64,000 nt of DNA from Planctomycetota bacterium (GTDB taxonomy: Bacteria; Planctomycetota; MHYJ01; JACQXL01): contig JACRIK010000003.1 in NCBI GenBank assembly GCA_016235865.1, positions 186,001-250,000 on the forward strand, in the 5' to 3' direction. The position numbers were made by a program, and so were the translations under genes. Position 1 is the first letter of the stretch; each line of letters starts with the position of its first letter. The notes below the pieces were generated by a model, which worked only from the letters and a program-made list of their open reading frames with translations, did no database searches and was not told the origin of the DNA. Shown piece after piece: positions 55,820 to 64,000 of this stretch.

Positions 55820-55884
55820 AGGCCTATGTAGCTGGTACTAACTCGACGGAATTGGTGATATACATCTTAGGTTATATAATGTAA
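55819..55884 (+). pseudogene. Duplicated 3' end of fibre-like gene
   Basis: Twenty-one codons plus stop (QAYVAGTNSTELVIYILGY, Ile, Met) correspond to the last codons of the gene ending at 55755 with a few substitutions, but many synonymous differences at the DNA level. This remnant suggests a former tandem paralogue removed by deletion, or a displaced original end. Confidence 0.7.
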
Positions 55885-56058
55885 CAGAATGTTCCCCTCA
55901 CCCAACCTCTCCCCAAGGGGGAGAGGAGAAAGGTGAGGGGGATTTATTCGCTTCCCGGTCTCTGCGGAGTGTGCTTCGCGCCTGTCCCGGCAGTATTTGT
56001 CGGGAGTCTCTGCGGAGTTCTCGACCATTACTGCGTAAAGGGCAGTGAAATCTGTGGC
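55885..56058. other. Gap with dispersed repeats
   Basis: CCCCTCACCCAACCTCTCCCC–GGGGGAGAGG–GGTGAGGGG palindrome at 55893–55941, followed by two GGTCTCTGCGGAGT-type words related to the 40-bp repeat. No gene seen. Confidence 0.45.
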
Positions 56059-57612
56059 TTACTTCCCCTCCTTGGCCGGCTGGGTTTTATGGATGTATTT
56101 TTTAATCTCGCCGGGCAGGTTGGGGTTTTCTTTAAGCGCGCAGGTCAGCACGCCGGCCTTGTTTTCGATCCGGACCTGCCCTAATTCAGCGATAAAATCG
56201 CCGCCATAAGCGGATTCGCCGGACGGCCTGCGAATCTCAATCGCGACTGTCTGTTGGTCCTGCTTCCGGGCAAATAAATCGTCGCCCTGGGGCGAGCTGT
56301 AGTAAAATGAAGCCGTGGATTTCCTGATGGAAGCCCCGTCCTTATAACAGATGCCGACGGTGCTGGCGTGGATGCCGGAGCCGCCGGACACGGTGAATAT
56401 CATTTCGGGCTGACCGTTGCCGTCGATATCGGCCGCGCACATCGACCTGATGCCGTCCAGAAAGTCAAAGACCCGCTTCCGATATATGATGTATGACCAG
56501 CCATATCTGACCTCAGAGGTGATGACAAATACCTGGAAGCCCATTTCCTCGAATATTTCGGGCGTGGTGGATTCAATAAACGCAAACCGGGCGGCCGGAT
56601 TCATCCGGGGGTTGCCCTTAAAGATATGCGCGATAATCAGCTCCGAGGCTTTATTGATATCTATCTTGTCCGATTCCTCCTTGGCTTCCGCTATCTCTTT
56701 TTCCGGCACGCCCAGTGTTTTCAGGGCCGATTCGGCGGCGGCCCGGACATCCTTATCCTTGTCGTTGAGCAGTTCTTTCAGCCCGGGAATGGATTGTTCG
56801 ACGGGATGCTCGAGCAGATAGTATTTGAACGGGGTGACATAATCAACGCATTCAATTTCCGGCGCCCCGTCATGGGATTCGGTCGCGCCGGGCTGGCTGA
56901 ACAGAACGCCTTTTTTCAGCTGCAACAGGTTGTCGGCAATCATCTTCCCCAGGGGGTCGTCGCCGGCCAGTTGTTTCCTGAGAAACCCCTCCGCATACGG
57001 ATATAAATAAACCTGTTCTATTTCCCGGGGAACGAAAATGTGGTAGCCGGTTTTGTTTGCCGGCCCGCCATCGGTAAACCTGGCCCCAACCGCCAGATTG
57101 CGAAAGCTGGTCTTGGGGAATTTTTTGCGGTAAAAGTCGGTGATAGTTTTGAAATTCTCGGCATCGGTTTTTTCCACTCTGGCCTGCCTGGCCCGGTCAA
57201 TCTCCGGCCTTAATTCCTTTTCAAATGACGGGTTCAGCCGGATGGCCTGTTCCCAGTCGGCGATGGCGCCGTCGAAATCGGTTTTATCGAACCTGACAAG
57301 TCCCCGGTCCTGGTAGGCCTGGTCATAATCCGGGTTGAGCTCGATGGCTTTATCCAGGTCTTTTAGGGCGTTGTCGTATTCTTTCCTGCCGGATAAAACC
57401 ACGCCCCGGGCATAATAGCCCCGGTAATCATCAGGCGACAGTTCGATTACCCTGGTAGAATCCTCAATCGCCTTGTCAGACTCTTTGGGTTGCCAGACGG
57501 CATCCCCTTTGTCGACCCGTGGGTTGCCGTCCGCGATCTGCGTTGTGCCGCAGCCAACCGCCGCGGCCAGGCAGGCGGCCAGCCCGAAGATGAATCCAAG
57601 CTCAGGTCTCAT
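56059..57612 (-). CDS. TPR lipoprotein with unknown C-terminal domain
   Basis: 517 residues. Lipoprotein signal (LGFIFGLAACLAAAVGC). Residues about 45–150 are three TPR units (DYRGYYARGVVLSGRKEYDN, DYDQAYQDRGLVRFDKTDFD), a protein-binding superhelix. A HEAT-like pair (DKDKDVRAAAESALKTLG) lies near 290, and the C-terminal half is unassigned, with segments such as MCAADIDGNGQPEMIFTV that resemble FG-GAP/integrin-like calcium loops. Its start overlaps the stop of the upstream protease gene by four bases. Confidence 0.75.
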   Translation of the reverse strand: MRPELGFIFGLAACLAAAVGCGTTQIADGNPRVDKGDAVWQPKESDKAIEDSTRVIELSPDDYRGYYARGVVLSGRKEYDNALKDLDKAIELNPDYDQAYQDRGLVRFDKTDFDGAIADWEQAIRLNPSFEKELRPEIDRARQARVEKTDAENFKTITDFYRKKFPKTSFRNLAVGARFTDGGPANKTGYHIFVPREIEQVYLYPYAEGFLRKQLAGDDPLGKMIADNLLQLKKGVLFSQPGATESHDGAPEIECVDYVTPFKYYLLEHPVEQSIPGLKELLNDKDKDVRAAAESALKTLGVPEKEIAEAKEESDKIDINKASELIIAHIFKGNPRMNPAARFAFIESTTPEIFEEMGFQVFVITSEVRYGWSYIIYRKRVFDFLDGIRSMCAADIDGNGQPEMIFTVSGGSGIHASTVGICYKDGASIRKSTASFYYSSPQGDDLFARKQDQQTVAIEIRRPSGESAYGGDFIAELGQVRIENKAGVLTCALKENPNLPGEIKKYIHKTQPAKEGK

Positions 57613-58436
57613 TTTATCGTCTCCGCGGTTACTTTATTTATTTTGCCGAGCCAGTCCCGGATGGTCCGGTAATTGGCCGGCATGATTTTCAAGCCGCCTT
57701 CGACCGCGCCTTTGCAGAGTCCGACCAGCTGGCCCTGGAGGTTGACGATCGGGCCGCCGCTGGAGCCGCTGCCGGCCGAGGCGTTGTAAATAATGCCGTC
57801 TGCGGTGATATCAATCACGTCGCCCAGGGGAAATATCAATTCTTTGCCGTGTTTGTAGCTGGGCGCCATGACCTTTTGGCCGATGGAGCAGTCCTGGGCC
57901 AGGCCCAGCGGCTGGCGTCCGGTCGGCGTAATGGCCAGAATCGCCAGGTCGATTTCCTGATTGAGCAGGATTAAGCTGGCCGTGGTCCGGGAGATGCCCA
58001 TGAAGACATCGGGGAACGGCTTGGCCGAGGCCCGGTCATCCGGCAGAGGCATGAACAGTACCGCGATGGGCGTATAGCTGGTCGGCGTAACGGGATGGTC
58101 AATAATTGGCCGGCCTTCGAAGAGATGGGCGGCGGTGATGACCAGGTCATCCCGGATAAGCGAGCCGGTGCCGGCAAAGCGGCCGCTGACATAGACCCGA
58201 CAGGTGGCCTGTTTCATCAGGGCCTCGGTGGTGGATATCTGCTGCCGGTTAAGCGCATCCGATAATGCCGGTTCAGGAGCTTGGGACGGGACGGTCGACT
58301 GGCATCCAACCGCGGCCAGGCATACCAGCAGACAGACAATCACGGCGCTCCGATGCCTACGGATGCGGAGCGCCCCGAACTCGTAGAGCATCGGGGCGCA
58401 GACCAGGCCGAAGATGATTAACAGGGTTTTAGTCAT
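57609..58436 (-). CDS. Lipid-anchored trypsin-like serine protease
   Basis: 275 residues, S1 family: His in ITAAHLFEG, Asp in EIDLAILAI, Ser in GSGSSGGPIVN. A lipobox (LAAVGC, Cys45) follows an unusually long signal region. Residues about 13–31 (CAPMLYEFGALRIRRHRS) come from a palindromic repeat at 58344–58397 inserted in frame into the signal peptide. Co-translated with the TPR lipoprotein gene downstream, so both may work in the same envelope compartment. Confidence 0.85.
   Translation of the reverse strand: MTKTLLIIFGLVCAPMLYEFGALRIRRHRSAVIVCLLVCLAAVGCQSTVPSQAPEPALSDALNRQQISTTEALMKQATCRVYVSGRFAGTGSLIRDDLVITAAHLFEGRPIIDHPVTPTSYTPIAVLFMPLPDDRASAKPFPDVFMGISRTTASLILLNQEIDLAILAITPTGRQPLGLAQDCSIGQKVMAPSYKHGKELIFPLGDVIDITADGIIYNASAGSGSSGGPIVNLQGQLVGLCKGAVEGGLKIMPANYRTIRDWLGKINKVTAETIK
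58344..58397. repeat. Double palindrome inside signal-peptide coding region
   Basis: GGCGCTCCG–CGGAGCGCC (58344–58352, 58366–58374) overlaps GCCCCGA–TCGGGGC (58372–58378, 58391–58397). The insertion length keeps the reading frame of the protease gene. Confidence 0.6.
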
Positions 58437-58440
58437 AATT

Positions 58441-59370
58441 CTATTCAGTTATCTTCTTGAATTCTTCATCGGCCCAGAGCCATTTAAAATCGTTGTCCTT
58501 TTGCGCGTATGTTTTCCAGTTTGAGTCTCTGCTTATAGCCATGAATAGTTCACTGAGGGCCATTTTTTTGTCTTTCTTAAGTGCGTAACAACAAGCTCGA
58601 TTGTATTGGGCTATGCTATCCTCTGCGATAACCTTGGTATAATCCGCAATACCACCGTCATAGTCGCCTTTTTCCGTTTTGGCGTAACCCCGGTTAAAAT
58701 ACACCCAGGATTCTCTATACCAGCGGCTTATGGCCCTGTCATAATATTCTATGGCCTTATCATATTCGTTATTAAGCGAGCAATAATATCCTTCATTGGC
58801 CAGTTTCCGGCCGGATTCCCGGTAGGCCGAGAACAGGGCTATAACGGCAAGTGCCGATACGCCGAGCAGTATAATCAACGCCGCGGCAGAGATGATTCTG
58901 GATAATACGGGCCGGTCAGCCGGGATAGGCGTTGCCTGGGACATCTCATCGGGCACCTGTTCTTTGGCTTCGAGAAAGGCGTCTATCAGGTCTTCGGCCT
59001 TGGCCGTGTCTTTGGCCAGCACCTTGAGGACGCCCCAGCCCTTTTGCGCCTGCCACAGGCCGTCATAGGCGGAATCATAGAATGAATGGACCATGCAGTC
59101 GATGCCGTTTTCTTCCAGCAGGGCTTTTAGCGTTTCGGCCTCGGCGATATTGCTGAGTTTGTAGATGGGAATGGTGGTCTCGTTGGGGTCGTGCGTCTCT
59201 TCGGGAGACGCGTGGCTGATGGGACTGCCGGCGATGTCAACGTCCTCTGGTTCTTCAGGCGGCGCGGCCGGTTTATCGGCGTAGAAGCGCTGGCGGATAA
59301 GGATTACCACCAGCGCCAGGCCGAGGATAATCGTTATAATTACGACAAACTGCATTAAGGCGTCGTCCAT
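58441..59370 (-). CDS. Membrane protein with DUF2007-like and TPR domains
   Basis: About 309 residues. N-terminal transmembrane helix (FVVIITIILGLALVVILI), then an acidic linker, then a DUF2007-like segment (IPIYKLSNIAEAETLKALLE followed by NGIDCMVHS). A second membrane helix (SAAALIILLGVSALAVIALF) leads to C-terminal TPR-like helices (NEYDKAIEYYDRAIS, KGDYDGGIADYTKVI). Start at 59370 (AGAAAG upstream) rather than the TTG at 59388. It lies 4 bp upstream of the protease gene, so three envelope genes probably form one operon. Confidence 0.75.
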   Translation of the reverse strand: MDDALMQFVVIITIILGLALVVILIRQRFYADKPAAPPEEPEDVDIAGSPISHASPEETHDPNETTIPIYKLSNIAEAETLKALLEENGIDCMVHSFYDSAYDGLWQAQKGWGVLKVLAKDTAKAEDLIDAFLEAKEQVPDEMSQATPIPADRPVLSRIISAAALIILLGVSALAVIALFSAYRESGRKLANEGYYCSLNNEYDKAIEYYDRAISRWYRESWVYFNRGYAKTEKGDYDGGIADYTKVIAEDSIAQYNRACCYALKKDKKMALSELFMAISRDSNWKTYAQKDNDFKWLWADEEFKKITE

Positions 59371-59475
59371 ATACTGGCTTTCTACCAAATTAAACCGGCG
59401 GTGTCAAAGGAATCTCAATAGCTTTGCGCCGTTGCGGCAGGAACTTGTTTTCCTCTCCCCGGCCGGACGGTTCAG

Positions 59476-60048
59476 TTACAATTCCACCAGGCTCTTTACA
59501 TTTGAATGCAGTTTAAACCCGGCCAGCCGGGGCACGTAGGTCAGGTTTATCAGGAATCTTATTCCAACCACCCGGCCGCCCCGGGACTCAACCAGCTCGC
59601 TGACCGCCTGGATTGTCCCGCCGGTGGCCAGGACGTCGTCAATGATCAGAATTCTTTCTCCTTTTTTTACGCAGTCCTGCTGGAGCTCCAGGCAGGCGGT
59701 GCCGTATTCCAGCCCGTATTCCCGGGCGATGACCTTACCGGGCAGTTTTCCCTTTTTCCGGGCCATGACAAATCCCACCCCCAGCTTTTGGGCCACCATG
59801 GCGCCCAGGATAAATCCCCGCGATTCGATTCCGACCACCTTGTCCACCGCTATCCGGCCGGCCACGCCGGGCCGGGCAAATCCCCGGCACATCAGTTCCA
59901 CCATCCGCCGGGTCAGGGCCGGATTGGCCAGCAACGGGGCGATATCCCGGAACTTGATGCCCTTTTTCGGGAAGTCGTTTATGGTCCGGATGGCCGCCTT
60001 AATCCCGCGGTCCGCCCGGCTCTTGCTGTGCCTGGCTGTCTTTATCAT
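59476..60048 (-). CDS. apt: Adenine phosphoribosyltransferase
   Basis: 190 residues; makes AMP from adenine and PRPP (purine salvage). Family signatures: DFPKKGIKFRDIAPLLANP near the N terminus, GIESRGFILGAMVAQKL, and the PRPP loop ILIIDDVLATGGT. A basic N-terminal extension of about 20 residues (ARHSKSRADRG) precedes the core. GGAGATATA lies upstream of the ATG. Confidence 0.95.
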   Translation of the reverse strand: MIKTARHSKSRADRGIKAAIRTINDFPKKGIKFRDIAPLLANPALTRRMVELMCRGFARPGVAGRIAVDKVVGIESRGFILGAMVAQKLGVGFVMARKKGKLPGKVIAREYGLEYGTACLELQQDCVKKGERILIIDDVLATGGTIQAVSELVESRGGRVVGIRFLINLTYVPRLAGFKLHSNVKSLVEL

Positions 60049-60253
60049 AATATATCTCCTTCAATACAAACACGAATCACACTAATAGGACGAATCCCAC
60101 GAACATAAATCTCATTCGTACGATTCGCTTTAATTCGTCCGTATTCGTGTTCCTCTTTTTCTTGTCCGTTACCTGGTTATATTCTATAATAATAAACGGC
60201 GGCGCGCCATTATTTTCGGCTGTAATAAATATTATAAAAAATCGCCGAAACTA
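60049..60253. other. Gap between apt and efflux operon
   Basis: Degenerate words ACGAATCACACTAATAGGACG and ATTCGTACGATTCG repeat here, as near 13700 and 38100. No gene seen. Confidence 0.4.
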
Positions 60254-60282
60254 TTGACACGCAAAAGTGTATTATATAACAT
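60254..60282 (+). promoter_or_regulatory. Promoter of efflux operon
   Basis: TTGACA at 60254–60259, 17-bp spacer, TAACAT at 60277–60282, 91 bp upstream of the tolC-like gene. A five-codon ORF (ATG at 60281) lies at the presumed transcription start. Confidence 0.6.
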
Positions 60283-60317
60283 GAAACAGACGGACTGATG
60301 AGTCCGTCCAGTTACCG

Positions 60318-60366
60318 GCTGTTAGAACGAAGTGATTTACAGCCGGTTATCCCGATGACCATCGGG
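60318..60366. repeat. Two hairpins in the efflux operon leader
   Basis: TACCGGCTGT–TAGAACGAAGTGATTT–ACAGCCGGTTA (60313–60350) followed by CCCGATG-ACC-ATCGGG (60351–60366). Same layout as at 3145–3200. They lie in the 5' leader and could influence expression. Confidence 0.5.
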
Positions 60367-60372
60367 GCTACT

Positions 60373-61725
60373 ATGAATCAGAATTATCCGATAAAGTTTA
60401 TCTGGCTGCTATGCGCGGGCCTGTTGCTGGCCGGCTGTTCCACGGTAACCGAGGCGCGCCGGGTCCAGCAGGCCGAGGCCCTGCCGCCGGGCCAGCGGAC
60501 CGTCAAAGCATCGGAAATCGGGCTGACCCGGGATACCGTCCTGACGCTGGACAAGACCGTGGGTATTGCCCTGCAATACAATCCGGCGGTGGCCCAGTCC
60601 AGGGAGCGACTGGCCTCGGCCCAATCACAGCTGGCCGGCAAGAAAGGCGGTTATTACCCACAGGTGTCGGGCAGCATCAGTTCCCAAAAGAGCACCAACG
60701 ACACCCTGAACAGCAATTCCTATTCCACCGGCCTATCCTTAAGCCAGTATGTCTATGATTTTGACAAGACCGATTCCCAGGTGCGGCTGTATTATCACGA
60801 TGCCCTGGCGGCTGAATACGATTTGGCGCAGGCCCGGAACAGCGTCATCTACTCGGTCAAGGAGGCGTATTATAATGTATTGCGCCAGGTCTCGGCGGTG
60901 CGGCTGGCCGAGGAGACGGTGCGTCAGAACGAGAAATATCTGGAACAGGCCCGGACCTTTTTCGAGGTCGGCACCAAGATAAGATACGACATCACCAAGG
61001 CCGAGGTCAACCTGGGCAACGCCCAGTTGAGCCTGATTAACGCCCGCAATGCCCTGTTCGTCAACCGCCAGATTCTCAACAACGTCCTGGGCCTGGCCGA
61101 GAATCCGGAATACCGGCTGGATGAATCACCGGTGGCTATTTCAGGCGCCGGGACACCCGCCGAACCGACCGAGACATTATTCCAAACAGCCACAGCCAAT
61201 AACCCTGAGCTAAAGGCCCAGCACTCCCGGGTCGAATCAGCCGGCGCCGGAGTGGATAATGCGGTGGCCGCGCTCTGGCCCTCACTGTCGCTGTCCGCCT
61301 CGTATAGCTTCAGTGGGAACAGCTTTCCGCTGGACTGGACCCGGGCGGTCACGGCATTATTAGCCATGGACCTGTTCAAGAGCGGGCAGAAGATGGAGTC
61401 CATAAAGAGCGCCACGGCCAATCTCAAGTCGGCCCGGACGGCCTTGAGTTCACTGGAACAACGCATCTTCCTGGATATCACCCGGGCCAAGACCCAGATG
61501 CTCGACGCCACCCAGAAACTGGAGGTGAACCGGAAGATACTCCAGCAGGCCGAGGAGAACCTGAATTTCATCGAACAGCGCTACCGGACCGGCAAGGCCT
61601 CGGCCATCGAACTGACCGACGCCCAGGTGTCGCTGACCAAGGCGCGGGAGAATATCATCCAAGCCCAGTTTGACTACCTGATTGCCAGTTCGGCGCTGGA
61701 GAAAATAGTTGGAGGATATAAATAA
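60373..61725 (+). CDS. TolC-family outer-membrane efflux protein
   Basis: 450 residues with a lipoprotein signal (WLLCAGLLLAGC). Two OEP repeats of long helices with beta strands (AVAQSRERLASAQSQLAG; ARTFFEVGTKIRYDITKAEV; YRTGKASAIELTDAQVSLTKA) are typical of TolC/NodT trimeric channels. It would form the outer-membrane exit of the pump encoded by the next genes. ATG at 60373 chosen as the start of the signal peptide. Four bases separate its stop from the adaptor gene. Confidence 0.92.
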   Translation: MNQNYPIKFIWLLCAGLLLAGCSTVTEARRVQQAEALPPGQRTVKASEIGLTRDTVLTLDKTVGIALQYNPAVAQSRERLASAQSQLAGKKGGYYPQVSGSISSQKSTNDTLNSNSYSTGLSLSQYVYDFDKTDSQVRLYYHDALAAEYDLAQARNSVIYSVKEAYYNVLRQVSAVRLAEETVRQNEKYLEQARTFFEVGTKIRYDITKAEVNLGNAQLSLINARNALFVNRQILNNVLGLAENPEYRLDESPVAISGAGTPAEPTETLFQTATANNPELKAQHSRVESAGAGVDNAVAALWPSLSLSASYSFSGNSFPLDWTRAVTALLAMDLFKSGQKMESIKSATANLKSARTALSSLEQRIFLDITRAKTQMLDATQKLEVNRKILQQAEENLNFIEQRYRTGKASAIELTDAQVSLTKARENIIQAQFDYLIASSALEKIVGGYK

Positions 61726-61729
61726 GATT

Positions 61730-63043
61730 ATGAAAAAGATTATTATTGTAATTGCGGTCCTGGGCGCGGCCGCGGCCCTGTATTTCATACTGGGCGGCGG
61801 AGGCAGTAACGGCGCGGTGTCATACAAGACGGCCAAGGCGGACAAGGGCACGGTGATTAAGATAGTCACCTCGAGCGGCGTGGTCCAGCCCCTGCAGCAG
61901 GTCCAGGTGGGCACCCAGGTAACCGGCCCGGTCAAGAAGTTATACGTGGACTTCAATTCCCGGGTCAAGGAAGGCGATATCATCGCCCAGATCGACCCGG
62001 CGTCGTATGAGGCGCGGGTGGCCCAGGACCGGGCCAGCCTGGCACGGAGCATCGCCGAGGCCGAACGGGTCGAGGCCAACCTGACCCAGGCCGAGAATGA
62101 ATTCAAACGGGCCCAGGAATTGGCCCAGAAAGAACTGATTTCACAGTCGGAACTGGACACAGCCGTGGCATCATACGATTCGCTGATAGCCCAGTTGAAA
62201 CTGGCCAAGGCCGGCATCGAGCAGTCCCAGGCCGCCCTGAAGATGTCCGAGATAAACCTGGCCTATACCACCATCAAATCCCCGATTGACGGCATCGTGG
62301 TCTCCCGCAACGTGGATGAAGGCCAGACCGTGGCCGCTTCGCTCTCGGCCCCGACCCTGTTCGTGATTGCCAATAATCTCAATAAAATCCAGATCCAGGC
62401 CAGCGTAGCCGAGGCCGATATCGGAAAGATTTCGCTGGACCAGGCGGTTAATTTTACCGTGGACGCCTATCCGGAACAGAGGTTCAGCGGCCGGGTGGCC
62501 CAGATCAGATTATCGCCCACCACCACCCAGAATGTGGTCACCTATACGGTAATTATCTATGCGGATAATCCCGAGGAGAAACTCCTGCCCGGCATGACCG
62601 CCAACCTGTCGTTCGAGGTTGATAAACATGCTAACGTCCTGCGGGTGCCCAATGCGGCCCTGCGCTTTGTGCCCCAGGATGCGGATAAATATAAGACCAC
62701 CGAGACGGCTGAGGCCAATAAGGAACAGGCCGGCGCAAATACCGAGTCTCGCCCGCAGGGTGACCCGGCGGGCCGGTCACCTGATTCCCAGCATCAACCT
62801 GGAATGGGCCGAAGGACAAAAGAGAAAACCGAGACCTCAGTTCGGAAACAAATCTGGACGCTGAGCGATGGAACACTCAAACCCATTAGCGTCAAGGTTG
62901 GCATCACAGACGGTTCTTTTACCGAGATACTGAACGGCGATATCAAGGAAGGCCAGGAAGTGGTGACCGGCACAATAACCAAAGAAGAATCCGCGGCTAC
63001 CAATCCGTTTATGCCGCAGCGAACCGGATTCGGACGGCGTTAA
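61730..63043 (+). CDS. MacA/HlyD-type periplasmic adaptor
   Basis: 437 residues. N-terminal anchor (IIIVIAVLGAAAALYFIL), first lipoyl half (VQVGTQVTGPVKKLYVDFNS), alpha-helical hairpin (about residues 90–170, coiled coil), second lipoyl half (YTTIKSPIDGIVVSRNVDEG) and beta-barrel/MP domains. A Gln/Pro/Arg-rich loop near residues 325–375 is unusual. It bridges the MacB transporter and the TolC-like channel. GGAGG before the ATG at 61730. Confidence 0.92.
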   Translation: MKKIIIVIAVLGAAAALYFILGGGGSNGAVSYKTAKADKGTVIKIVTSSGVVQPLQQVQVGTQVTGPVKKLYVDFNSRVKEGDIIAQIDPASYEARVAQDRASLARSIAEAERVEANLTQAENEFKRAQELAQKELISQSELDTAVASYDSLIAQLKLAKAGIEQSQAALKMSEINLAYTTIKSPIDGIVVSRNVDEGQTVAASLSAPTLFVIANNLNKIQIQASVAEADIGKISLDQAVNFTVDAYPEQRFSGRVAQIRLSPTTTQNVVTYTVIIYADNPEEKLLPGMTANLSFEVDKHANVLRVPNAALRFVPQDADKYKTTETAEANKEQAGANTESRPQGDPAGRSPDSQHQPGMGRRTKEKTETSVRKQIWTLSDGTLKPISVKVGITDGSFTEILNGDIKEGQEVVTGTITKEESAATNPFMPQRTGFGRR

Positions 63044-63063
63044 TTTGCCGTATGTAATTTCAA

Positions 63064-63166
63064 AGAGATTGCTTCGCTGACGCTCGCAATGACAAGCAGA
63101 AAGTATGCCACTGCGAGGAGCCCCGCTGGGAAGCGGGATAAACTCCGCGACGAAGCAATCTAAATT
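63064..63166. repeat. AGATTGCTTCG dispersed repeat
   Basis: AGATTGCTTCGCTGACGCTCGC at the left and its partial complement CGACGAAGCAATCT at the right enclose GAGGAGCCCCGCTGGGAAGCGGG. This inverted-repeat element is inserted between the adaptor and ATPase genes, inside the operon. Confidence 0.65.
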
Positions 63167-63173
63167 TGCCATT

Positions 63174-63845
63174 ATGCAGACTTTTATCTCACTGGAGAAT
63201 ATCACCAAGACCTACCGGTTGGGCGAGGTGGATATCCCGGCCTTGAGGGGCGTTTCGCTTACTATTAAAGAAGGTGATTTTATCGCTATCATGGGCGCTT
63301 CGGGCTCGGGCAAGACCACCCTGATGAATATCATCGGTTGCCTGGACAAGCCGACCAACGGCCGATATCTAATAGAAGGCACGGATATCGCCACGCTCAG
63401 CCGGGACGAACTGGCCCGCATCCGCAACAAGAAAATCGGGTTCGTATTCCAGAACTTCAATCTCCTGGCCCGGACCTCGGCCTTGGAGAACGTGGAACTG
63501 CCCCTGTTTTACGGCAGTTCATTAACCGGCAAGGAAAGGCACAGGCGGGCCAAGGCCATACTGGAGCAGCTGGGCTTGGGCGACCGGATCAGGCACTATT
63601 CCAGCCAGTTGTCCGGCGGCCAGCAGCAGCGGGTAGCCATTGCCCGGGCCCTGGTCAACCAACCCAAATTCCTGCTGGCCGACGAACCGACCGGGAATCT
63701 CGACTCCAAGTCCAGCAAGGAAATAATGGAGATAGTCCGCACCCTAAACGAACAGGGACTGACGATAGTGATGATTACCCACGAACCTGATATCGCGGAA
63801 TTCGCCAGAAAGAGATTCCAGATGAAGGACGGCGTGATAATATGA
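63174..63845 (+). CDS. MacB-type ABC transporter ATP-binding protein
   Basis: 223 residues. Walker A GASGSGKT, Q-loop FQNFNLLARTSALENVELP, signature LSGGQQQRVAIARAL, Walker B FLLADEPTGNLD, H-loop TH. The LolD/MacB subgroup is indicated by ENVELPL and EPTGNLDS. It powers the permease that follows. Start at 63174 gives the family N terminus. Stop overlaps the next ATG (ATGA). Confidence 0.94.
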   Translation: MQTFISLENITKTYRLGEVDIPALRGVSLTIKEGDFIAIMGASGSGKTTLMNIIGCLDKPTNGRYLIEGTDIATLSRDELARIRNKKIGFVFQNFNLLARTSALENVELPLFYGSSLTGKERHRRAKAILEQLGLGDRIRHYSSQLSGGQQQRVAIARALVNQPKFLLADEPTGNLDSKSSKEIMEIVRTLNEQGLTIVMITHEPDIAEFARKRFQMKDGVII

Positions 63846-64000
63846 ATATATTTATTTCCCAGCGTATTGCATTAAGGGCGTTGATGCGCAACAAGGCCCG
63901 CTCGGTGCTGACCATCATCGGCATCATCATCGGGATTGCCGCGGTAATTACGGTGATTGCGGTGGGCCAGGGCGCAACCACGATGATTAAAGAGCAGATA
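63842..64000 (+). CDS. MacB-type ABC transporter permease, 3' end missing
   Basis: The first 53 codons lie in the window. The N terminus (SQRIALRALMRNKARSVLTI) and first transmembrane helix (IIGIIIGIAAVITVIAVG) are typical of the MacB_PCD/FtsX-type permease. It overlaps the ATPase gene by four bases. The rest lies beyond the window. Confidence 0.9.
   Translation, partial: MNIFISQRIALRALMRNKARSVLTIIGIIIGIAAVITVIAVGQGATTMIKEQI

Noticed and set aside
52223-55884. Prophage region
   Set aside because: Only the fibre-like repeats suggest phage; no capsid, terminase, portal, integrase or lysis genes are seen.

Overview
The window looks like a chromosomal segment of an uncultured Gram-negative bacterium. 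It has KDO/LPS genes (kdsD, kdsC and an LptC/OstA-like protein), a TolC–MacA–MacB efflux operon and many outer-membrane-type lipoproteins. The mix of HEAT-repeat lipoproteins, RCC1 propellers, prenyltransferase-fold repeat proteins and long repeat-filled intergenic stretches resembles planctomycete/PVC-like environmental genomes. However, the 16S gene carries a perfect EUB338-I site and the rRNA genes form one linked operon, both unusual for classical Planctomycetes. I therefore leave the phylum open; the 16S gene here can settle it.

Layout. 0–13 kb: housekeeping and exported proteins (HEAT protein, rsmI, rpsT, mutL, M16-like protein, flavodoxin-fold reductase, MFS transporter, formimidoyltransferase). 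13.9–17.7 kb: kdsD–kdsC–LptC/OstA-like–HD protein. 18.0–23.4 kb: complete minus-strand rRNA operon (16S–tRNA-Ile–tRNA-Ala–23S–5S) with promoter, boxA sites and terminator. 23.9–36 kb: aminotransferase, tRNA-Asp, rsmD, a short UvrC, two GGDEF proteins, radical SAM protein, aroC, HEAT lipoprotein and pgk. 36–42 kb: exported repeat proteins. 42–51.5 kb: a defence-type accessory island. 52–60 kb: exported proteases, a fibre-like protein, TPR proteins and apt. 60–64 kb: efflux operon, cut by the window end.

The most interesting part is the AT-rich minus-strand block at 45.5–51.5 kb. It encodes a bacterial ubiquitin-like conjugation cassette: a 60-residue protein ending in glycine, two homologous E2-like proteins, a ThiF/E1 and a JAMM/JAB peptidase. 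One E2 carries an N-terminal Phd/YefM antitoxin-like domain, a fusion I do not know from described systems. Tandem 17-bp repeats lie over the cassette promoter, and directly upstream is a 953-residue HNH–P-loop NTPase–repeat protein that looks like a defence sensor/effector. A DUF3800 gene and a DUF1016/YhcG nuclease gene lie beside it, each behind a strong promoter next to a direct-repeat copy of the 3' end of an HTH gene, which suggests a cassette-exchange hotspot.

Two other themes run through the window. First, several consensus-like promoters place the -10 box about 7–11 nt before the start codon, implying leaderless or near-leaderless mRNAs (mutL, kdsD, RCC1 gene, DUF3800 gene). Second, families of small dispersed palindromes occur between genes and, in places, in frame inside genes for exported proteins.
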